Positions 52,219 to 62,165 of a stretch of DNA of 64,000 bases are shown one piece after another. This DNA is from Streptomyces mangrovi (GTDB taxonomy: Bacteria > Actinomycetota > Actinomycetes > Streptomycetales > Streptomycetaceae). A program made the position numbers and the translations under genes. Under the pieces are notes generated by a model. That model saw nothing but the letters and a program-made list of their open reading frames with translations, searched no databases and had not been told where the DNA came from. Within the stretch, counting starts at the first letter, position 1. Each line of letters starts with the position of its first letter. The stretch is from NCBI RefSeq assembly GCF_900114215.1, contig NZ_FOSG01000006.1, positions 124,001 to 188,000 on the forward strand, given 5' to 3'.

Positions 52219-55200
52219 ATGTCGTTGCTGTCGGGTCTGCCGGGTGTGCCGGGACTGTCCGGTCTGCGTCTACCGGTGCCTTCGCCGGCCGCTGTGGTGC
52301 CGCAGGGGGTGAAGACCGGGGCGCGCGAGGCGGTGGGCGCCGCCGGCCGGCTGGCCGGGCAGTTCACGGGACTGTCGCGCCGGGCCGTGTGGTCCCGGCC
52401 GGGGCGTTGCTACATCACCGTCCACGGGGTCAACACACCGGAGGGCGAGCGGACCGCCCGGCGTGTGGAACGCGTCCTGGAGCGGCACCCCGGGGTGCTG
52501 TGGGCACGGGTGAACGCGCCGTCGGGGCGGGTGGTGGTGGCGCTGGAGTCCCCGCCGCCGCCCGAACGCGAACTGGTGGCGCTGGTGGAGCGTGCGGAGG
52601 GGCATGTCCCCTGCGCGGACGAGGAGCACGAGGAGTGGTGCCAGGAGCCGCACCACCCCTGCGAGGGACCGCGGACGGGCCAGTCCGTCACCGCCCTGGC
52701 CGCCGACGTGGTGGGGCTGGGACTGTCCACGCTCAACCGGGTGGCCCCCTGGACGCCACTGCCGCCCGAGGTGGCCGCCCTCACCGGGGCCGTCGCCCGC
52801 CATCCGCGGCTGCGGCAACTGGTCGCCAGGGGACTGCACGACCCGCAGCAGGCCGACTCCCTGCTGCCGGTCCTCACCGCCCTGACCCAGGGCGTGGCCA
52901 CGCGCGGCGGCGGCCTCGTGCTCGACGTCGTGGAGCGCATGGCGCAGTGGCGGGAGGCCGGGGCCTACCGCAGGGCGTGGGAGGAGGCCGAGACGAGGCT
53001 GGTGGGCAGCCCCGGGGACGCGGCGGCCGGCCCGGTCGCGGTGGAACGGCCCGTGCCCCCGCCCCCCGACGCCGTCGACCGCTACGTCGAGCGCTCGATG
53101 GCGCTGACGGCCGCGGCCGGGGCCGCGGCCGCGCCGTTCGCCGGACCGCGGCGCGGGCTCGCGGTGGCGCTCTCCGGAGTGCCCAAGGCCCCGGACGCGG
53201 GCCGGGAGGGCTTCGCCACCACCCTCGGCCGCGCCCTGGCGCTGCGGGGGGCGACCGTCATGGACCGGAGCGTGCTGCGCCGTCTTGGGCAGACGGACAC
53301 CGTCGTGCTGGACGAGGAGGCGCTCAGCGGCAGCCACCACGAACTGGCCGACCTGGTGCCGCTGGAGGGGGCCGACCCCCGGGAGGCCGCCGAGCGGCTC
53401 TTCGCGCTCTTCGTCCCCGAGAGGACCGGTGAGACCCACCGCGACGAGGACGGCTGGGTCCTGGGGCCGCTGGAGGAGCTGGAGCTGACCGGGCGCAGGG
53501 GCGCGCGGGCGGCGGCCCGGCTGCGCAGGCAGGGCAGCGAGAGCGTCCTGGGCCTGGCCAGGGGCGGGCGGCTGGAGGCCGTCGCCGGCCTGGCCCGGCA
53601 GAAGGCCCCGGGCGCGGACGCGGTGGCGGCCGCGGCCCGCCGCGCAGGGGCGCGCGTGGTCCTGGCCGGCACCCGGCCCGAGCCGGCGTTCGGCTTCGCC
53701 GACGCCGTCGTCCCCGGCGGCGACCGCCTCACCGCCTCCCTGCGCGGCCTGCAGGCGGACGGCGCGGTGGTGCTGCTGCTGTCGGGCGACCGGCGGGCGC
53801 TGGCCGCCGCCGACTGCGGGATCGGCGTGCACCGCGAGGGCGAACCGCCGGCCTGGGGCGCGCACATCCTGATCGGCACCGACCTGGAGTCGGCCGGCCT
53901 GGTCGTGGACGCGGTCGGGGTGGCCTCCCAGGTCGACCGGGAGAGCCGGTTCCTGGCCGCGGGAGGCAGCGGTGTCGGCGCCGTCGCGGCCCTCCAGGCG
54001 CCTCCCGCCCGGGCGACGGCCCGCGGCGCCGCAGCGGGCACCGGCGCCGGGACCGCGGCGTTCTGCCTGGGCACCTGGCGGGCCCGGCAACTGCTGTCCC
54101 GCCCGGTCACCCCGCCGGTGGAGACCACCCCCTGGCATCTGATGCCCGCCGACCGCGCGCTGGAGCGGCTGGGCAGCACCGACGAGGGCCTGAGCCGGGA
54201 GGAGGCCGAGCGCAGGGCGGGCCGGGAGGCCACCTCCGAGCAGCCGGCGCGCATCGGCCTGCCGGCCGCGTTCATCGAGGAGCTGGCCAATCCGCTCACT
54301 CCGGTGCTCGCGGCGGGCGCCGCCCTGTCGGCGGCCGTGGGATCGCGCACCGACGCGGGGCTGGTGGCCGGCATCACCGGCGCGTCCGCGCTGGTGGGTG
54401 CCGTCCAGCGGGTCAGGACCGACAAGGCGCTGGAGGAGCTGTTCGCCCGCTCGGCGATCGGTGCGCGGGTGCGGCGCGGCGGGGCCGAACGCCTGGTGGC
54501 CGCGGGGGACCTGGTGCCCGGGGACGTGGTGGTGCTGCGCTCCCAGGAGGTCGTCCCCGCCGACTGCCGGCTGCTGCGGGGGGAGGGGCTGGAGGTCGAC
54601 GAGTCCTCGCTGACCGGCGAATCCCTGCCGGTGGCCAAGGACCCGGCCCCGGTGGTCGCCGCGCAGATCGCCGACCGCCGCTCGATGCTCTACGAGGGCA
54701 CCACCGTCTCGGCGGGCACCGCGGTGGCCGTCGTGGTGGCCACCGGATCGGCCACCGAGGTCGGACGCAGCCTGGCCACCGCCCGCCAGAAGGCCCCCGA
54801 CACCGGGGTGGAGTCGCGGCTGCACGCCCTGACGAAGACCAGCCTGCCGCTGGCACTGGGCTCGGCCGCCGCGGTCGCCGGATCCGGGCTGCTGCACGGC
54901 CGCCCTCTGGCGGACACGCTCGCCTCCGCGGTGAACCTGGCCGTCGCCTCCGTACCCGAGGGGCTGCCGCTGCTGGTCAACGCGGCCCAGCTCGCCGCCG
55001 CCCGCCGCCTGGCCGACCACGGCGCGCTGGTGCGCAACCCCCGCACCATCGAGGCGCTCGGCCGTGCCGACGTGCTCTGCTTCGACAAGACCGGCACCCT
55101 CACCGAGGGCGATCTGCAGCTCGCCGCCGTCAGCGACGGCCGGCGCGAGCTGCCCGCCGACCGGCTCGACACCGCCCGCAAGCAGATCCTGGGCGCCGCG

Positions 55201-56793
55201 CTGCGCGCCACCCCGCCGGCCCGCGCCTCCGAGCCCATGGAGCACCAGACCGACCGCGCGGTGGTGGCCGGGGCCCGGCGGGCGAAGGTGGCCGTACGCC
55301 AGGGGGCGTCGCAGTGGCGGCGCACCGACGCCCTGCCGTTCGAACCGTCCCGCGCCTACCACGCCACCGCCGGCCGCACCTCGCGCGGAATGCTGCTCAG
55401 TGTCAAGGGCGCGCCCGAGAACGTGCTGGAGCGCTGCACACGGCTGCGGGAGGGGAGCGGCGGCAAGGACGCCGGGAAGGGCGCCGGGAAGGAGGAGGAG
55501 CTCGACGCGGCGGCCCGCGAGCGCCTGACCGGCGCGGCCGAGGAACTCGCCGGCGCCGGGCGGCGGGTGCTGGCCGTGGCGGAGCGCACGCTGGAGGAGG
55601 GGGAGGACCTCACCGACGAGTCCGTCGCCGGCCTGACGTTCCTCGGCTTCGTCGCCCTCGCCGACCCGGTGCGCTCCTCGGCCGCGCCGGCCACCGCGCG
55701 GCTGCGGGCGGCCGGAGTGCAGACGGTGATGCTCACCGGCGACCACCCCGCCACCGCGGACGCCATCGCGGCCACCGTCAGCGAGGACCCCGACCAGAAG
55801 GTGTGCACGGGCGCCGAACTCGACGAGCTGAGCGACGACGAGCTCGACGAACTGCTGCCCACGCTCGACGTCATCGCCCGGTGCAGCCCCCACCACAAGG
55901 TCCGCATCGTCCAGGCGTACCAGCGCATCGGCCGGGTGGTGGCGATGACCGGGGACGGCGCCAACGACGCCCCGGCCATCCGGCTGGCGGACGTGGGGAT
56001 CGCGCTCGGGCGGCGCGGCACGCCCGCCGCGACCGCCGCCGCCGATCTGGTCGTCGGTGACGACCGGCTGGAGACGATCATCGCCGCGCTGCTGGAGGGG
56101 CGCGCGATGTGGGGTTCGGTGCGCGACGCGCTGGCCATCCTCGTCGGCGGCAACCTCGGGGAGGTGGCCTTCAGCGTGCTGGCCGCCGCACTGACGGGCA
56201 GTTCCCCGTTGAACGCCCGTCAGATCATGCTCGTCAACCTCCTGACCGACCTCGCCCCGGCGCTGGCCATCGCGGTGCGCGAACCGGCGACGGAGGCCGG
56301 TGAGCGGCTGCTGAGCGAGGGCCCGGACCGTTCCCTGGGGGCCGGACTGAGCCAGGAGGTGCTGCTGCGCGGCGCCACCACCACGCTCGGCGCCGGACTG
56401 GCCTGGGGCGCGGCCAGGCTCACCGGGCGGGGACGGCGCGCCGGGACGGTGGCCCTGGCCTCGGTGGTGGGCACCCAGCTCGCGCAGACGCTGCTCACCG
56501 GTGGGCTGGACCGCAATGTGCTGACGGCCGGGATCGGTTCGGCCGCGGCCCTGGTGGGGGTCATCCAGACGCCCGGGGTCAGCCAGTTCTTCGGCTGCAC
56601 CCCACTCGGCCCCGTCGCCTGGGGCATCACCCTCGGATCGATCACCACGGCCACGCTGCTGGGGGCCGCCGCGGCCCCGGTGGTCCGCAGGCTGGCGCCC
56701 GAGCCGGAGCAGTGGGCCCCGCCGGAATCGGCCGGGGAGCGGGCAGAGGAACCGGCCGGGGAACCGGAGCCGTCGGACCGGCCGGGGGAGTGA
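52219..56793 (+). CDS. Very large CtpI-type P-ATPase with a decayed second ATPase module
   Basis: A 1524-residue protein of the mycobacterial CtpI type, in one frame. An N-terminal HMA-like domain (~63-112) has no CxxC. A first, degenerate ATPase-like segment (~300-600) lacks a true phosphorylation motif: TVVLDEEALS stands where DKTGT would be (D365), and a GDRRALAAADCGIGVHR stretch resembles TGDGxND-xx-DVGIALG. The functional pump follows: actuator with TGES (~799), PEGLPLL in M4, DKTGTLT with D956, KGAPENV, TGDGANDAPA (~1244) and the helical C-terminus. Metal specificity is uncertain; CtpI is thought to be a magnesium- or other cation pump. ATG 52219 follows GGGAGGG. Confidence 0.9.
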   Translation: MSLLSGLPGVPGLSGLRLPVPSPAAVVPQGVKTGAREAVGAAGRLAGQFTGLSRRAVWSRPGRCYITVHGVNTPEGERTARRVERVLERHPGVLWARVNAPSGRVVVALESPPPPERELVALVERAEGHVPCADEEHEEWCQEPHHPCEGPRTGQSVTALAADVVGLGLSTLNRVAPWTPLPPEVAALTGAVARHPRLRQLVARGLHDPQQADSLLPVLTALTQGVATRGGGLVLDVVERMAQWREAGAYRRAWEEAETRLVGSPGDAAAGPVAVERPVPPPPDAVDRYVERSMALTAAAGAAAAPFAGPRRGLAVALSGVPKAPDAGREGFATTLGRALALRGATVMDRSVLRRLGQTDTVVLDEEALSGSHHELADLVPLEGADPREAAERLFALFVPERTGETHRDEDGWVLGPLEELELTGRRGARAAARLRRQGSESVLGLARGGRLEAVAGLARQKAPGADAVAAAARRAGARVVLAGTRPEPAFGFADAVVPGGDRLTASLRGLQADGAVVLLLSGDRRALAAADCGIGVHREGEPPAWGAHILIGTDLESAGLVVDAVGVASQVDRESRFLAAGGSGVGAVAALQAPPARATARGAAAGTGAGTAAFCLGTWRARQLLSRPVTPPVETTPWHLMPADRALERLGSTDEGLSREEAERRAGREATSEQPARIGLPAAFIEELANPLTPVLAAGAALSAAVGSRTDAGLVAGITGASALVGAVQRVRTDKALEELFARSAIGARVRRGGAERLVAAGDLVPGDVVVLRSQEVVPADCRLLRGEGLEVDESSLTGESLPVAKDPAPVVAAQIADRRSMLYEGTTVSAGTAVAVVVATGSATEVGRSLATARQKAPDTGVESRLHALTKTSLPLALGSAAAVAGSGLLHGRPLADTLASAVNLAVASVPEGLPLLVNAAQLAAARRLADHGALVRNPRTIEALGRADVLCFDKTGTLTEGDLQLAAVSDGRRELPADRLDTARKQILGAALRATPPARASEPMEHQTDRAVVAGARRAKVAVRQGASQWRRTDALPFEPSRAYHATAGRTSRGMLLSVKGAPENVLERCTRLREGSGGKDAGKGAGKEEELDAAARERLTGAAEELAGAGRRVLAVAERTLEEGEDLTDESVAGLTFLGFVALADPVRSSAAPATARLRAAGVQTVMLTGDHPATADAIAATVSEDPDQKVCTGAELDELSDDELDELLPTLDVIARCSPHHKVRIVQAYQRIGRVVAMTGDGANDAPAIRLADVGIALGRRGTPAATAAADLVVGDDRLETIIAALLEGRAMWGSVRDALAILVGGNLGEVAFSVLAAALTGSSPLNARQIMLVNLLTDLAPALAIAVREPATEAGERLLSEGPDRSLGAGLSQEVLLRGATTTLGAGLAWGAARLTGRGRRAGTVALASVVGTQLAQTLLTGGLDRNVLTAGIGSAAALVGVIQTPGVSQFFGCTPLGPVAWGITLGSITTATLLGAAAAPVVRRLAPEPEQWAPPESAGERAEEPAGEPEPSDRPGE

Positions 56794-56802
56794 GCCCGCG
56801 CG

Positions 56803-56840
56803 CGGGTGGGGGCGTACGGCACGCTGTACGCCCCCACCCG
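56803..56840 (+). terminator. First terminator after the P-ATPase
   Basis: 15-bp perfect stem (56803-56817 with 56826-56840), 8-base loop, just after the stop codon. Confidence 0.85.
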
Positions 56841-56854
56841 TGCGCATGGGAGAA

Positions 56855-56895
56855 CCGCGGCCCGTGACCACCGTGGAGGTGGTCACGGGCCGCGG
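56855..56895. terminator. Second terminator, between convergent genes
   Basis: 18-bp perfect stem (56855-56872 with 56878-56895), 5-base loop. With the first hairpin it insulates the convergent P-ATPase and SRPBCC genes. Confidence 0.88.
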
Positions 56896-56942
56896 CCACA
56901 TGACAGGGGGTGAGGAGCCCCCTCGCGGTCCGGAGGACCGGA

Positions 56943-57392
56943 TCAGACCTGGCCGCGCCAGGCGCCCGTCTCCGCGCCACGCTTCTCGATGAACTCCTTG
57001 AACCGCTTCAGGTCGCCCTTGGTGCGGTGGCGGACCACGCCGAGCTTGTCGCCGACGGTGTCCGTCGCGCCCTCGGGGTCGTGGTCCATCTGGAGCATCA
57101 CCTTGGTCGTGCTGTCGTCCAGCCGGTGGAAGGTGACCACACCGGCCTGCTTGGCCTGGCCGTCGACCGTCGTCCACGCCACCCGCTCGTCCGGGATCTG
57201 CTCGGTGATACGGGCGTCGAACTCCCGCTCGGCGCCGGCGACCTTCGTCACCCAGTGGGTCAGCGTGTCGTCCTTCTGCTCGACCCGCTCGACGCCTTCC
57301 ATGAACTCGGGGAAGCTCTCGAACTGGGTCCACTGGTTGTACGCGGTGCGCACCGGCACGCGGACCTCGATCGACTCCTCGACGTGAGACAT
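56943..57392 (-). CDS. SRPBCC (START-like) family protein
   Basis: A 149-residue protein of the polyketide cyclase/SRPBCC fold: MSHVEESIEVRVPVRTAYNQW opens the first strand and helix, FPEFMEGVERVEQ and ERVAWTTVDGQAKQAGVVTFHRLD form the hydrophobic cavity, and a C-terminal helix (RTKGDLKRFKEFIEKRG) closes it. Likely a lipid- or ligand-binding stress protein. ATG 57392 follows AGAAGGG. A SigB-type element (one mismatch) is 62 bases upstream. Confidence 0.9.
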   Translation of the reverse strand: MSHVEESIEVRVPVRTAYNQWTQFESFPEFMEGVERVEQKDDTLTHWVTKVAGAEREFDARITEQIPDERVAWTTVDGQAKQAGVVTFHRLDDSTTKVMLQMDHDPEGATDTVGDKLGVVRHRTKGDLKRFKEFIEKRGAETGAWRGQV

Positions 57393-57453
57393 CCAGCATC
57401 CCTTCTCTCGCTGTGATGACCGGTATGTGACGCTTTGTGTCGTAGTCTCACGC

Positions 57454-57478
57454 CTACCCGGAAGGGGTGCGGCCATGC
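57454..57478 (-). promoter_or_regulatory. SigB-type promoter element
   Basis: Minus strand GCATG-N14-GGGTAG, one base off the GGGTAC consensus, for the SRPBCC gene. Confidence 0.5.
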
Positions 57479-57540
57479 GGGTGCTTTCGATGAGTACCCG
57501 TCAGTTGTCCGTCGGTGCCGCGGGCCCTGCCGACGGGGCG

Positions 57541-58425
57541 TCAGGGCAGCGGGGTCCCGCCGGTGGCGTTGACGATCTCGGCGGTGATGTAACTCGCCTC
57601 CTGGGAGGCCAGGAAGACGTAGGCCGGGGCCATCTCGGCGGGCTGGGCGGGACGCCCCAGCGGGGACTGCTCGCCGAACTCCGAGGTGTCGGGCATCGTC
57701 GCGGGGATCAGCGGGGTCCACACCGGGCCCGGCGCGACGGCGTTGACCCGGATGCCCCGCTCGGCCAGGTACTGGGCGAGCCCCTGGGTGAAGGTGACGA
57801 TGGCGCCCTTGGTCATGGCGTAGTCGAGCAGATGGGGGCTGGGCTTGTACCCCTGCACCGAGGTGGTGTTGATGATGCTGCCGCCCGCGGGGATGTGGGG
57901 CAGGGACAGCTTGGAGAGCCAGAACATGCCGTAGAGGTTGGTGCGCATCGTCCGGTCGAACTGCTCGGTGCCGATGCCCTCGATGCTCTCGGGCTGCGCC
58001 ATCTGGAAGGCCGCGTTGTTCACCAGGACGTCGATGCGCCCGAACTCCGCCACCGCCCGGTCCACCAGCCGGCGGCACTCGGACTCCTCGCGGATGTCGC
58101 ACAGCAGGGGCACGGCCTTCCGGCCGGCCTCCTCGACCAGCCGCGCGGTCTCCCGGGCGTCCTTCTCCTCCTCGGCGAGATAGGTGAACAGTACGTCCGC
58201 GCCCTCCCGCGCGAAGGCGAGGGCCACGGCCCGGCCGATGCCCGAGTCGCCGCCGGTGACGACCGCCTTCCGGTCCGCCAGGCGGTCGCTGCCCCGGTAG
58301 GACGACTCGCCGTGATCGGGCTCCGGCTCCATCCGCCCGGTCAGGCCGGGATGCGGCTGGTCCTGCTGGGGGAACTCCGGCCGCGGGTGCCGCCGGGTGG
58401 GGTCCTGCTGCTCCTGGGCGCTCAT
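57541..58425 (-). CDS. Short-chain dehydrogenase/reductase, stress-type
   Basis: A 294-residue extended SDR like the general-stress enzymes of the GsiB/YhdF group. An N-terminal hydrophilic extension (~1-45, Gln/Pro/Asp-rich) precedes VVTGGDSGIGRAVALAFAREGADV. NNAAFQM, active-site S in NTTSVQGYKP and Y-x3-K in DYAMTKGAIV; C-terminus GTPLP. ATG 58425 has AGAAGG upstream. Located between SRPBCC and DUF2795-like genes; specific substrate unknown. Confidence 0.92.
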   Translation of the reverse strand: MSAQEQQDPTRRHPRPEFPQQDQPHPGLTGRMEPEPDHGESSYRGSDRLADRKAVVTGGDSGIGRAVALAFAREGADVLFTYLAEEEKDARETARLVEEAGRKAVPLLCDIREESECRRLVDRAVAEFGRIDVLVNNAAFQMAQPESIEGIGTEQFDRTMRTNLYGMFWLSKLSLPHIPAGGSIINTTSVQGYKPSPHLLDYAMTKGAIVTFTQGLAQYLAERGIRVNAVAPGPVWTPLIPATMPDTSEFGEQSPLGRPAQPAEMAPAYVFLASQEASYITAEIVNATGGTPLP

Positions 58426-58511
58426 GTCCGCCCTTCTCCTTTCGTCCTGCCGTCTCTTCCGTGCCGCCGGTCCCCCGGCCCTCTTCGGCGCCGCCGCCAC
58501 CCGCCCCGGAA

Positions 58512-58559
58512 GACGCCGCACCCGCCCGGAGCGCTCGGGCTCCGGGCGGGTGCGGCGTC
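58512..58559 (-). terminator. Terminator after the DUF2795-like gene
   Basis: A 21-bp stem (58512-58532 with 58539-58559), 6-base loop, between the DUF2795-like gene and the SDR gene on the same strand. Confidence 0.88.
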
Positions 58560-58616
58560 CGGTCGGACGCGGCCGTCCGGCCGTCCCCGGCGGGAGGCGC
58601 ACCCGGGCCGTCGCCG

Positions 58617-59036
58617 TCAGGTGCGGTGGCTGGTGTCCTCGACGCCCAGCCCGAGGGTCCGGGCGATGTCCTGGACGTTTTGGAACTCCTGCCCGGCCGG
58701 CAGCCTCTCCGCCAGGCTCAGCAGCCGGTCGGGGGCGTCGTTCTCGCGCAGTTTGCCGAGCACTGCGTCGCGGTCGGCCGGGTAGAGCCCCAGGCCCAGA
58801 TGCCGGGCCAGCTCACTGCGCACCTCGACGTCGCTGTGGTCCATCCCCGGAGGCGTGCCGCCGGTGAGCACGGTGTTCGGCGCGCGGTCCACATCGGGCT
58901 GGTCCTCACCCGAGGGCTGGAGCTCGTGGTCCTCCTCCATGCGCAGGGACCGGCCCGCGCGGAGTTCGCCCTCCATCTCGTGCTTGAGCTCGTCGTCCCG
59001 GGCGGGGCCGGTCTTGTTCTTCCCGTGCGTGGCCAT
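58617..59036 (-). CDS. DUF2795-like hydrophilic protein
   Basis: A 139-residue soluble, acidic protein. The N-terminal ~70 residues are charged and likely disordered (MATHGKNKTGPARDDELKHEMEGEL...); the C-terminal part SELARHLGLGLYPADRDAVLGKLRENDAPDRLLSLAERLP matches DUF2795. The latter domain also appears in the 65-residue gene at 11084-11281. ATG 59036 has GGGAGGA upstream. A SigB-type element with one change is upstream. Confidence 0.82.
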   Translation of the reverse strand: MATHGKNKTGPARDDELKHEMEGELRAGRSLRMEEDHELQPSGEDQPDVDRAPNTVLTGGTPPGMDHSDVEVRSELARHLGLGLYPADRDAVLGKLRENDAPDRLLSLAERLPAGQEFQNVQDIARTLGLGVEDTSHRT

Positions 59037-59094
59037 CTCGTCCTCCCGAAAGGTCGAAGCGCTGGTCGGCGGCGTGCGCCGACGTGGGGACCGC

Positions 59095-59119
59095 GTTCCC
59101 GGGGATGCCTGGATTACAC
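59095..59119 (-). promoter_or_regulatory. SigB-like promoter element
   Basis: Minus strand GTGTA-N14-GGGAAC, one base off the consensus -10, 59 bases upstream of the DUF2795-like gene. Confidence 0.4.
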
Positions 59120-59151
59120 CGTTTGCGGATCTTTTGCGTTGGACTCCGCGG

Positions 59152-60864
59152 TCACCCCATGTCGCCCTTCCGCTCCGGAGTGACGTCGGCGATGTCCCTG
59201 CGCCCGACGTTCTCGGCCTGGTCGATGGCCGCGACGTCCGGGTGGTGCAGGTCGAACGCCGGGGACTCGGAGCGGACCTTCGGCAGGGTGACGAAGTTGT
59301 GCCGCGGCGGCGGGCAGGAGGTCGCCCACTCCAGCGAGCGGCCGTAGCCCCACGGGTCGTCCACGGCGACCTTCGGCGCGTACTTCGCCGTCTTCCAGAC
59401 GTTGTACCAGAACACCAGGAACGACATGCCCAGCAGGAACGAGCCGATGGTGGAGACCGTGTTCAGAGCGGTGAAGCCGTCGGCCGCCAGGTAGTCGACG
59501 TACCGGCGCGGCATGCCCTCCGCGCCCAGCCAGTGCTGGACCAGGAAAGTCATGTGGAAGCCGATGAACAGCACCCAGAAGGTGATCTTGCCGAGCCGCT
59601 CGTCGAGCATCTTGCCGGTGAACTTCGGCCACCAGAAGTGGAAGCCGGCGAACATCGCGAAGACGACCGTGCCGAAGACCACGTAGTGGAAGTGCGCCAC
59701 CACGAAGTAGGAGTCGGTCACATGCCAGTCCAGCGGCGGGGAGGCCAGCAGGACACCGGTCAGACCGCCGAAGAGGAAGGTGACCAGGAAGCCGATCGTC
59801 CACAGCATCGGCGTCTCGAAGCTCAGCGAGCCCTTCCACATCGTGCCCAGCCAGTTGAAGAACTTCACGCCGGTGGGCACCGCGATCAGGAACGACATGA
59901 AGGAGAAGAACGGCAGCAGCACACCACCGGTGGCGAACATGTGGTGCGCCCACACGGTGATCGACAGACCCGCGATCGCGATCGTCGCGCCCACCAGACC
60001 GATGTAGCCGAAGATCGGCTTGCGGCTGAAGACCGGGATGACCTCGGAGACGATGCCGAAGAACGGCAGCGCGATGATGTAGACCTCGGGGTGGCCGAAG
60101 AACCAGAACAGGTGCTGCCACAGCAGCGCGCCGCCGTTGGACGGGTCGAAGATGTGCGACCCGAACACCCGGTCCGACTCCAGCGCGAACAGCGCCGCCG
60201 CCAGCACCGGGAAGGCCAGCAGGACCAGCACACCGGTCAGCAGCACGTTCCAGGTGAAGATCGGCATCCGGAACATCGTCATGCCGGGCGCGCGCATGCA
60301 GATGATCGTGGTGATGAAGTTGACCGCGCCCAGGATCGTGCCGAAACCGCCCAGGCCGAAGCCCATGATCCACAGGTCGCCGCCGACCTGGGGCGTGCGG
60401 GTGTCGTCCGACAGCGGCGTGTACGCCGTCCAGCCGAAGTCGGCCGCGCCGTCGGGCGTGAGGTAGGAGGAGAGGGCGATCAGTCCGCCGAAGAGGTACA
60501 GCCAGTAGGCGAGCATGTTCAGCCGGGGGAACGCCACGTCGGGCGCGCCGATCTGCAGCGGCATGATCCAGTTCGCGAAGCCGGCGAACAGCGGGGTGGC
60601 GAACAGCAGCAGCATGATCGCGCCGTGCATGGTGAACGACTGGTTGTACTGGTAGTTGGAGAGGATCTGCGTGCCCGGGCGGGCCAGCTCGGCCCGGATC
60701 AGCAGGGCCAGCACGCCGGCAAAGGTGAAGAACGCGAAGGAGCTGATGAGGTAGAGGGTGCCGATCTTCTTGTGGTCGGTGGTGGTCAGCCACTCGACCA
60801 CCACCGCCCCCATGCTTTTCTTCCGTTCCTGTTCCCGCTTCGGCTCGTCCGTCCGCAGTGCCAT
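59152..60864 (-). CDS. ctaD: Cytochrome c oxidase subunit I (aa3 type), orphan copy
   Basis: A 570-residue subunit I of the aa3 oxidase with ~12 membrane helices. Heme and copper ligands: H in [10 protein letters not shown] in [10 protein letters not shown] (with the Tyr of the cross-link), the HH pair in [10 protein letters not shown], and [12 protein letters not shown]; the K-channel lysine is in [12 protein letters not shown] 60864 follows GAGGACAC. No ctaC, ctaE, ctaF or qcr genes lie next to it, so this is a second ctaD copy apart from the main cta-qcr operon, perhaps a variant for other oxygen conditions. Confidence 0.95.
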   Translation of the reverse strand: MALRTDEPKREQERKKSMGAVVVEWLTTTDHKKIGTLYLISSFAFFTFAGVLALLIRAELARPGTQILSNYQYNQSFTMHGAIMLLLFATPLFAGFANWIMPLQIGAPDVAFPRLNMLAYWLYLFGGLIALSSYLTPDGAADFGWTAYTPLSDDTRTPQVGGDLWIMGFGLGGFGTILGAVNFITTIICMRAPGMTMFRMPIFTWNVLLTGVLVLLAFPVLAAALFALESDRVFGSHIFDPSNGGALLWQHLFWFFGHPEVYIIALPFFGIVSEVIPVFSRKPIFGYIGLVGATIAIAGLSITVWAHHMFATGGVLLPFFSFMSFLIAVPTGVKFFNWLGTMWKGSLSFETPMLWTIGFLVTFLFGGLTGVLLASPPLDWHVTDSYFVVAHFHYVVFGTVVFAMFAGFHFWWPKFTGKMLDERLGKITFWVLFIGFHMTFLVQHWLGAEGMPRRYVDYLAADGFTALNTVSTIGSFLLGMSFLVFWYNVWKTAKYAPKVAVDDPWGYGRSLEWATSCPPPRHNFVTLPKVRSESPAFDLHHPDVAAIDQAENVGRRDIADVTPERKGDMG

Positions 60865-61082
60865 GCCCGTGTCCTCTCGACCCACCAGCTCCGACCGGTG
60901 CCCCGGCCGCGACGCCTGTCCGGCGCGCGTCCGCGGTCCCGGTTCCAGTCCTCTCCACGGGCGGTCTCGTCCGAGGGGCCGCCCCGACGTGGATAACACC
61001 GCCGCCCGGCTCAACCGGACTTTGACCCTTCAGTGGGCGTGTGGGGAGAACACCGCCTTTGTGGCCTTTCTGGCCTGATGTC

Positions 61083-62165
61083 TTATGTGCGCGGGCCGTC
61101 GGCGGCAACGGCACCGTCCGGACGCCCGGCCTCCGAAGCGGCCGCGGTGCGACGGCCGGAGCCGGGGGAGACGGCCGGGGCGAACCACAGCAGCCATGCC
61201 GCGAACGCCGTGCCGGTGCCCAGCAGGACGGCGAGGACGCAGTTGTGCAGCACTTCGGGGGAAGGAGCGAAAGAGGCCGTCAGATCGTAGGCGATGTGCC
61301 CGGCGACCAGCGGAGTGAGCCTGCGGCGGCGCAGATACAGCAGGAGAGCGCACGAGCCGAGCAGCAGCAGGGCGACGCCGGGCACGCCCAGGTACAGGTG
61401 CGCCGCCACCCGCAGCAGCAGGCTGAGCGCGCAGGCCGCCCACAGCGGGCGGCCCGCCGCACGGCCCAGTACGACCACGGCGCCCACCAGCACCATCTCC
61501 TCGGCGACGCCCGTGAACAGGACGTTGGCCACCATGTCCGCCGGGCCGCTCCAGCCCAGCGCCGCGCTCTGGGCGCGGTCCAGGACGGGCAGCCAGGGCG
61601 CGGCCGCGGGCAGTCCCGTCCGGAGGCCCGCCATCCAGGTGACGGTGGTGTAGGCGAGGACGAAGACCGCCCCGAAGACCATCACGGCCGTCAGCCGTTC
61701 GGCGGCGGGCCGCGCACCGGACGGACCGATCCCCAGCCCGCGCCATCCGGCCCCGTGCCGGGCCGCCAGCTCGCCGCAGAGCCAGGCCAGCAAGGCGGTG
61801 GTGGCGATGCTGCCCACCACCCCCTGAACCTCACCGGGCCGCACGAGCTCGGCGGCGCGGGCGGCACCGGCGACGACGGTCACGGCGAGGGCGGCACCGC
61901 GCCGCCGCGGCGCGCGGCGCTGTGCGAGCAGTCCGGCCAGCCAGCGGCCCGCGGCCAGCGAGCACAGCAGCCGCAGCCACGGAAGCACCGCACCGGACCA
62001 CCCGTCCACCGGTGCGCCGGACAGCCGGGCGAAGTCGAGCAACGATCCGGTCAGCGGCACCGCGCACGTCACCAGCAGCAGGCCCCACAGGTCGCGTTCG
62101 GCCCGCCGCGCGCCGGCGGTACGCGCGGTGCCGCGCGCGGTGGTGTTCGGCGGGATGTGGGCCAC
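61083..62165 (-). CDS. CPBP-family intramembrane metalloprotease-like protein
   Basis: A 360-residue membrane protein with ~8 helices. The C-terminal half has the CPBP (CAAX protease) layout: EE in GVAEEMVLVG (normal E-E-x3-R, here without the Arg), H in VAAHLYLG, and H in VAGHIAYDL. The missing arginine makes protease activity uncertain. GTG 62165 follows GGGAGAC. The N-terminus is Thr/Ala/Arg-rich. Stands alone between ctaD and a phosphatase gene. Confidence 0.78.
   Translation of the reverse strand: MAHIPPNTTARGTARTAGARRAERDLWGLLLVTCAVPLTGSLLDFARLSGAPVDGWSGAVLPWLRLLCSLAAGRWLAGLLAQRRAPRRRGAALAVTVVAGAARAAELVRPGEVQGVVGSIATTALLAWLCGELAARHGAGWRGLGIGPSGARPAAERLTAVMVFGAVFVLAYTTVTWMAGLRTGLPAAAPWLPVLDRAQSAALGWSGPADMVANVLFTGVAEEMVLVGAVVVLGRAAGRPLWAACALSLLLRVAAHLYLGVPGVALLLLGSCALLLYLRRRRLTPLVAGHIAYDLTASFAPSPEVLHNCVLAVLLGTGTAFAAWLLWFAPAVSPGSGRRTAAASEAGRPDGAVAADGPRT

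Noticed and set aside
52270..57399. 1709-residue open frame on - opposite the P-ATPase
   Set aside because: Composition is a GC-bias shadow (G, R, Q, H rich) with no domain; the + strand carries complete P-ATPase motifs.
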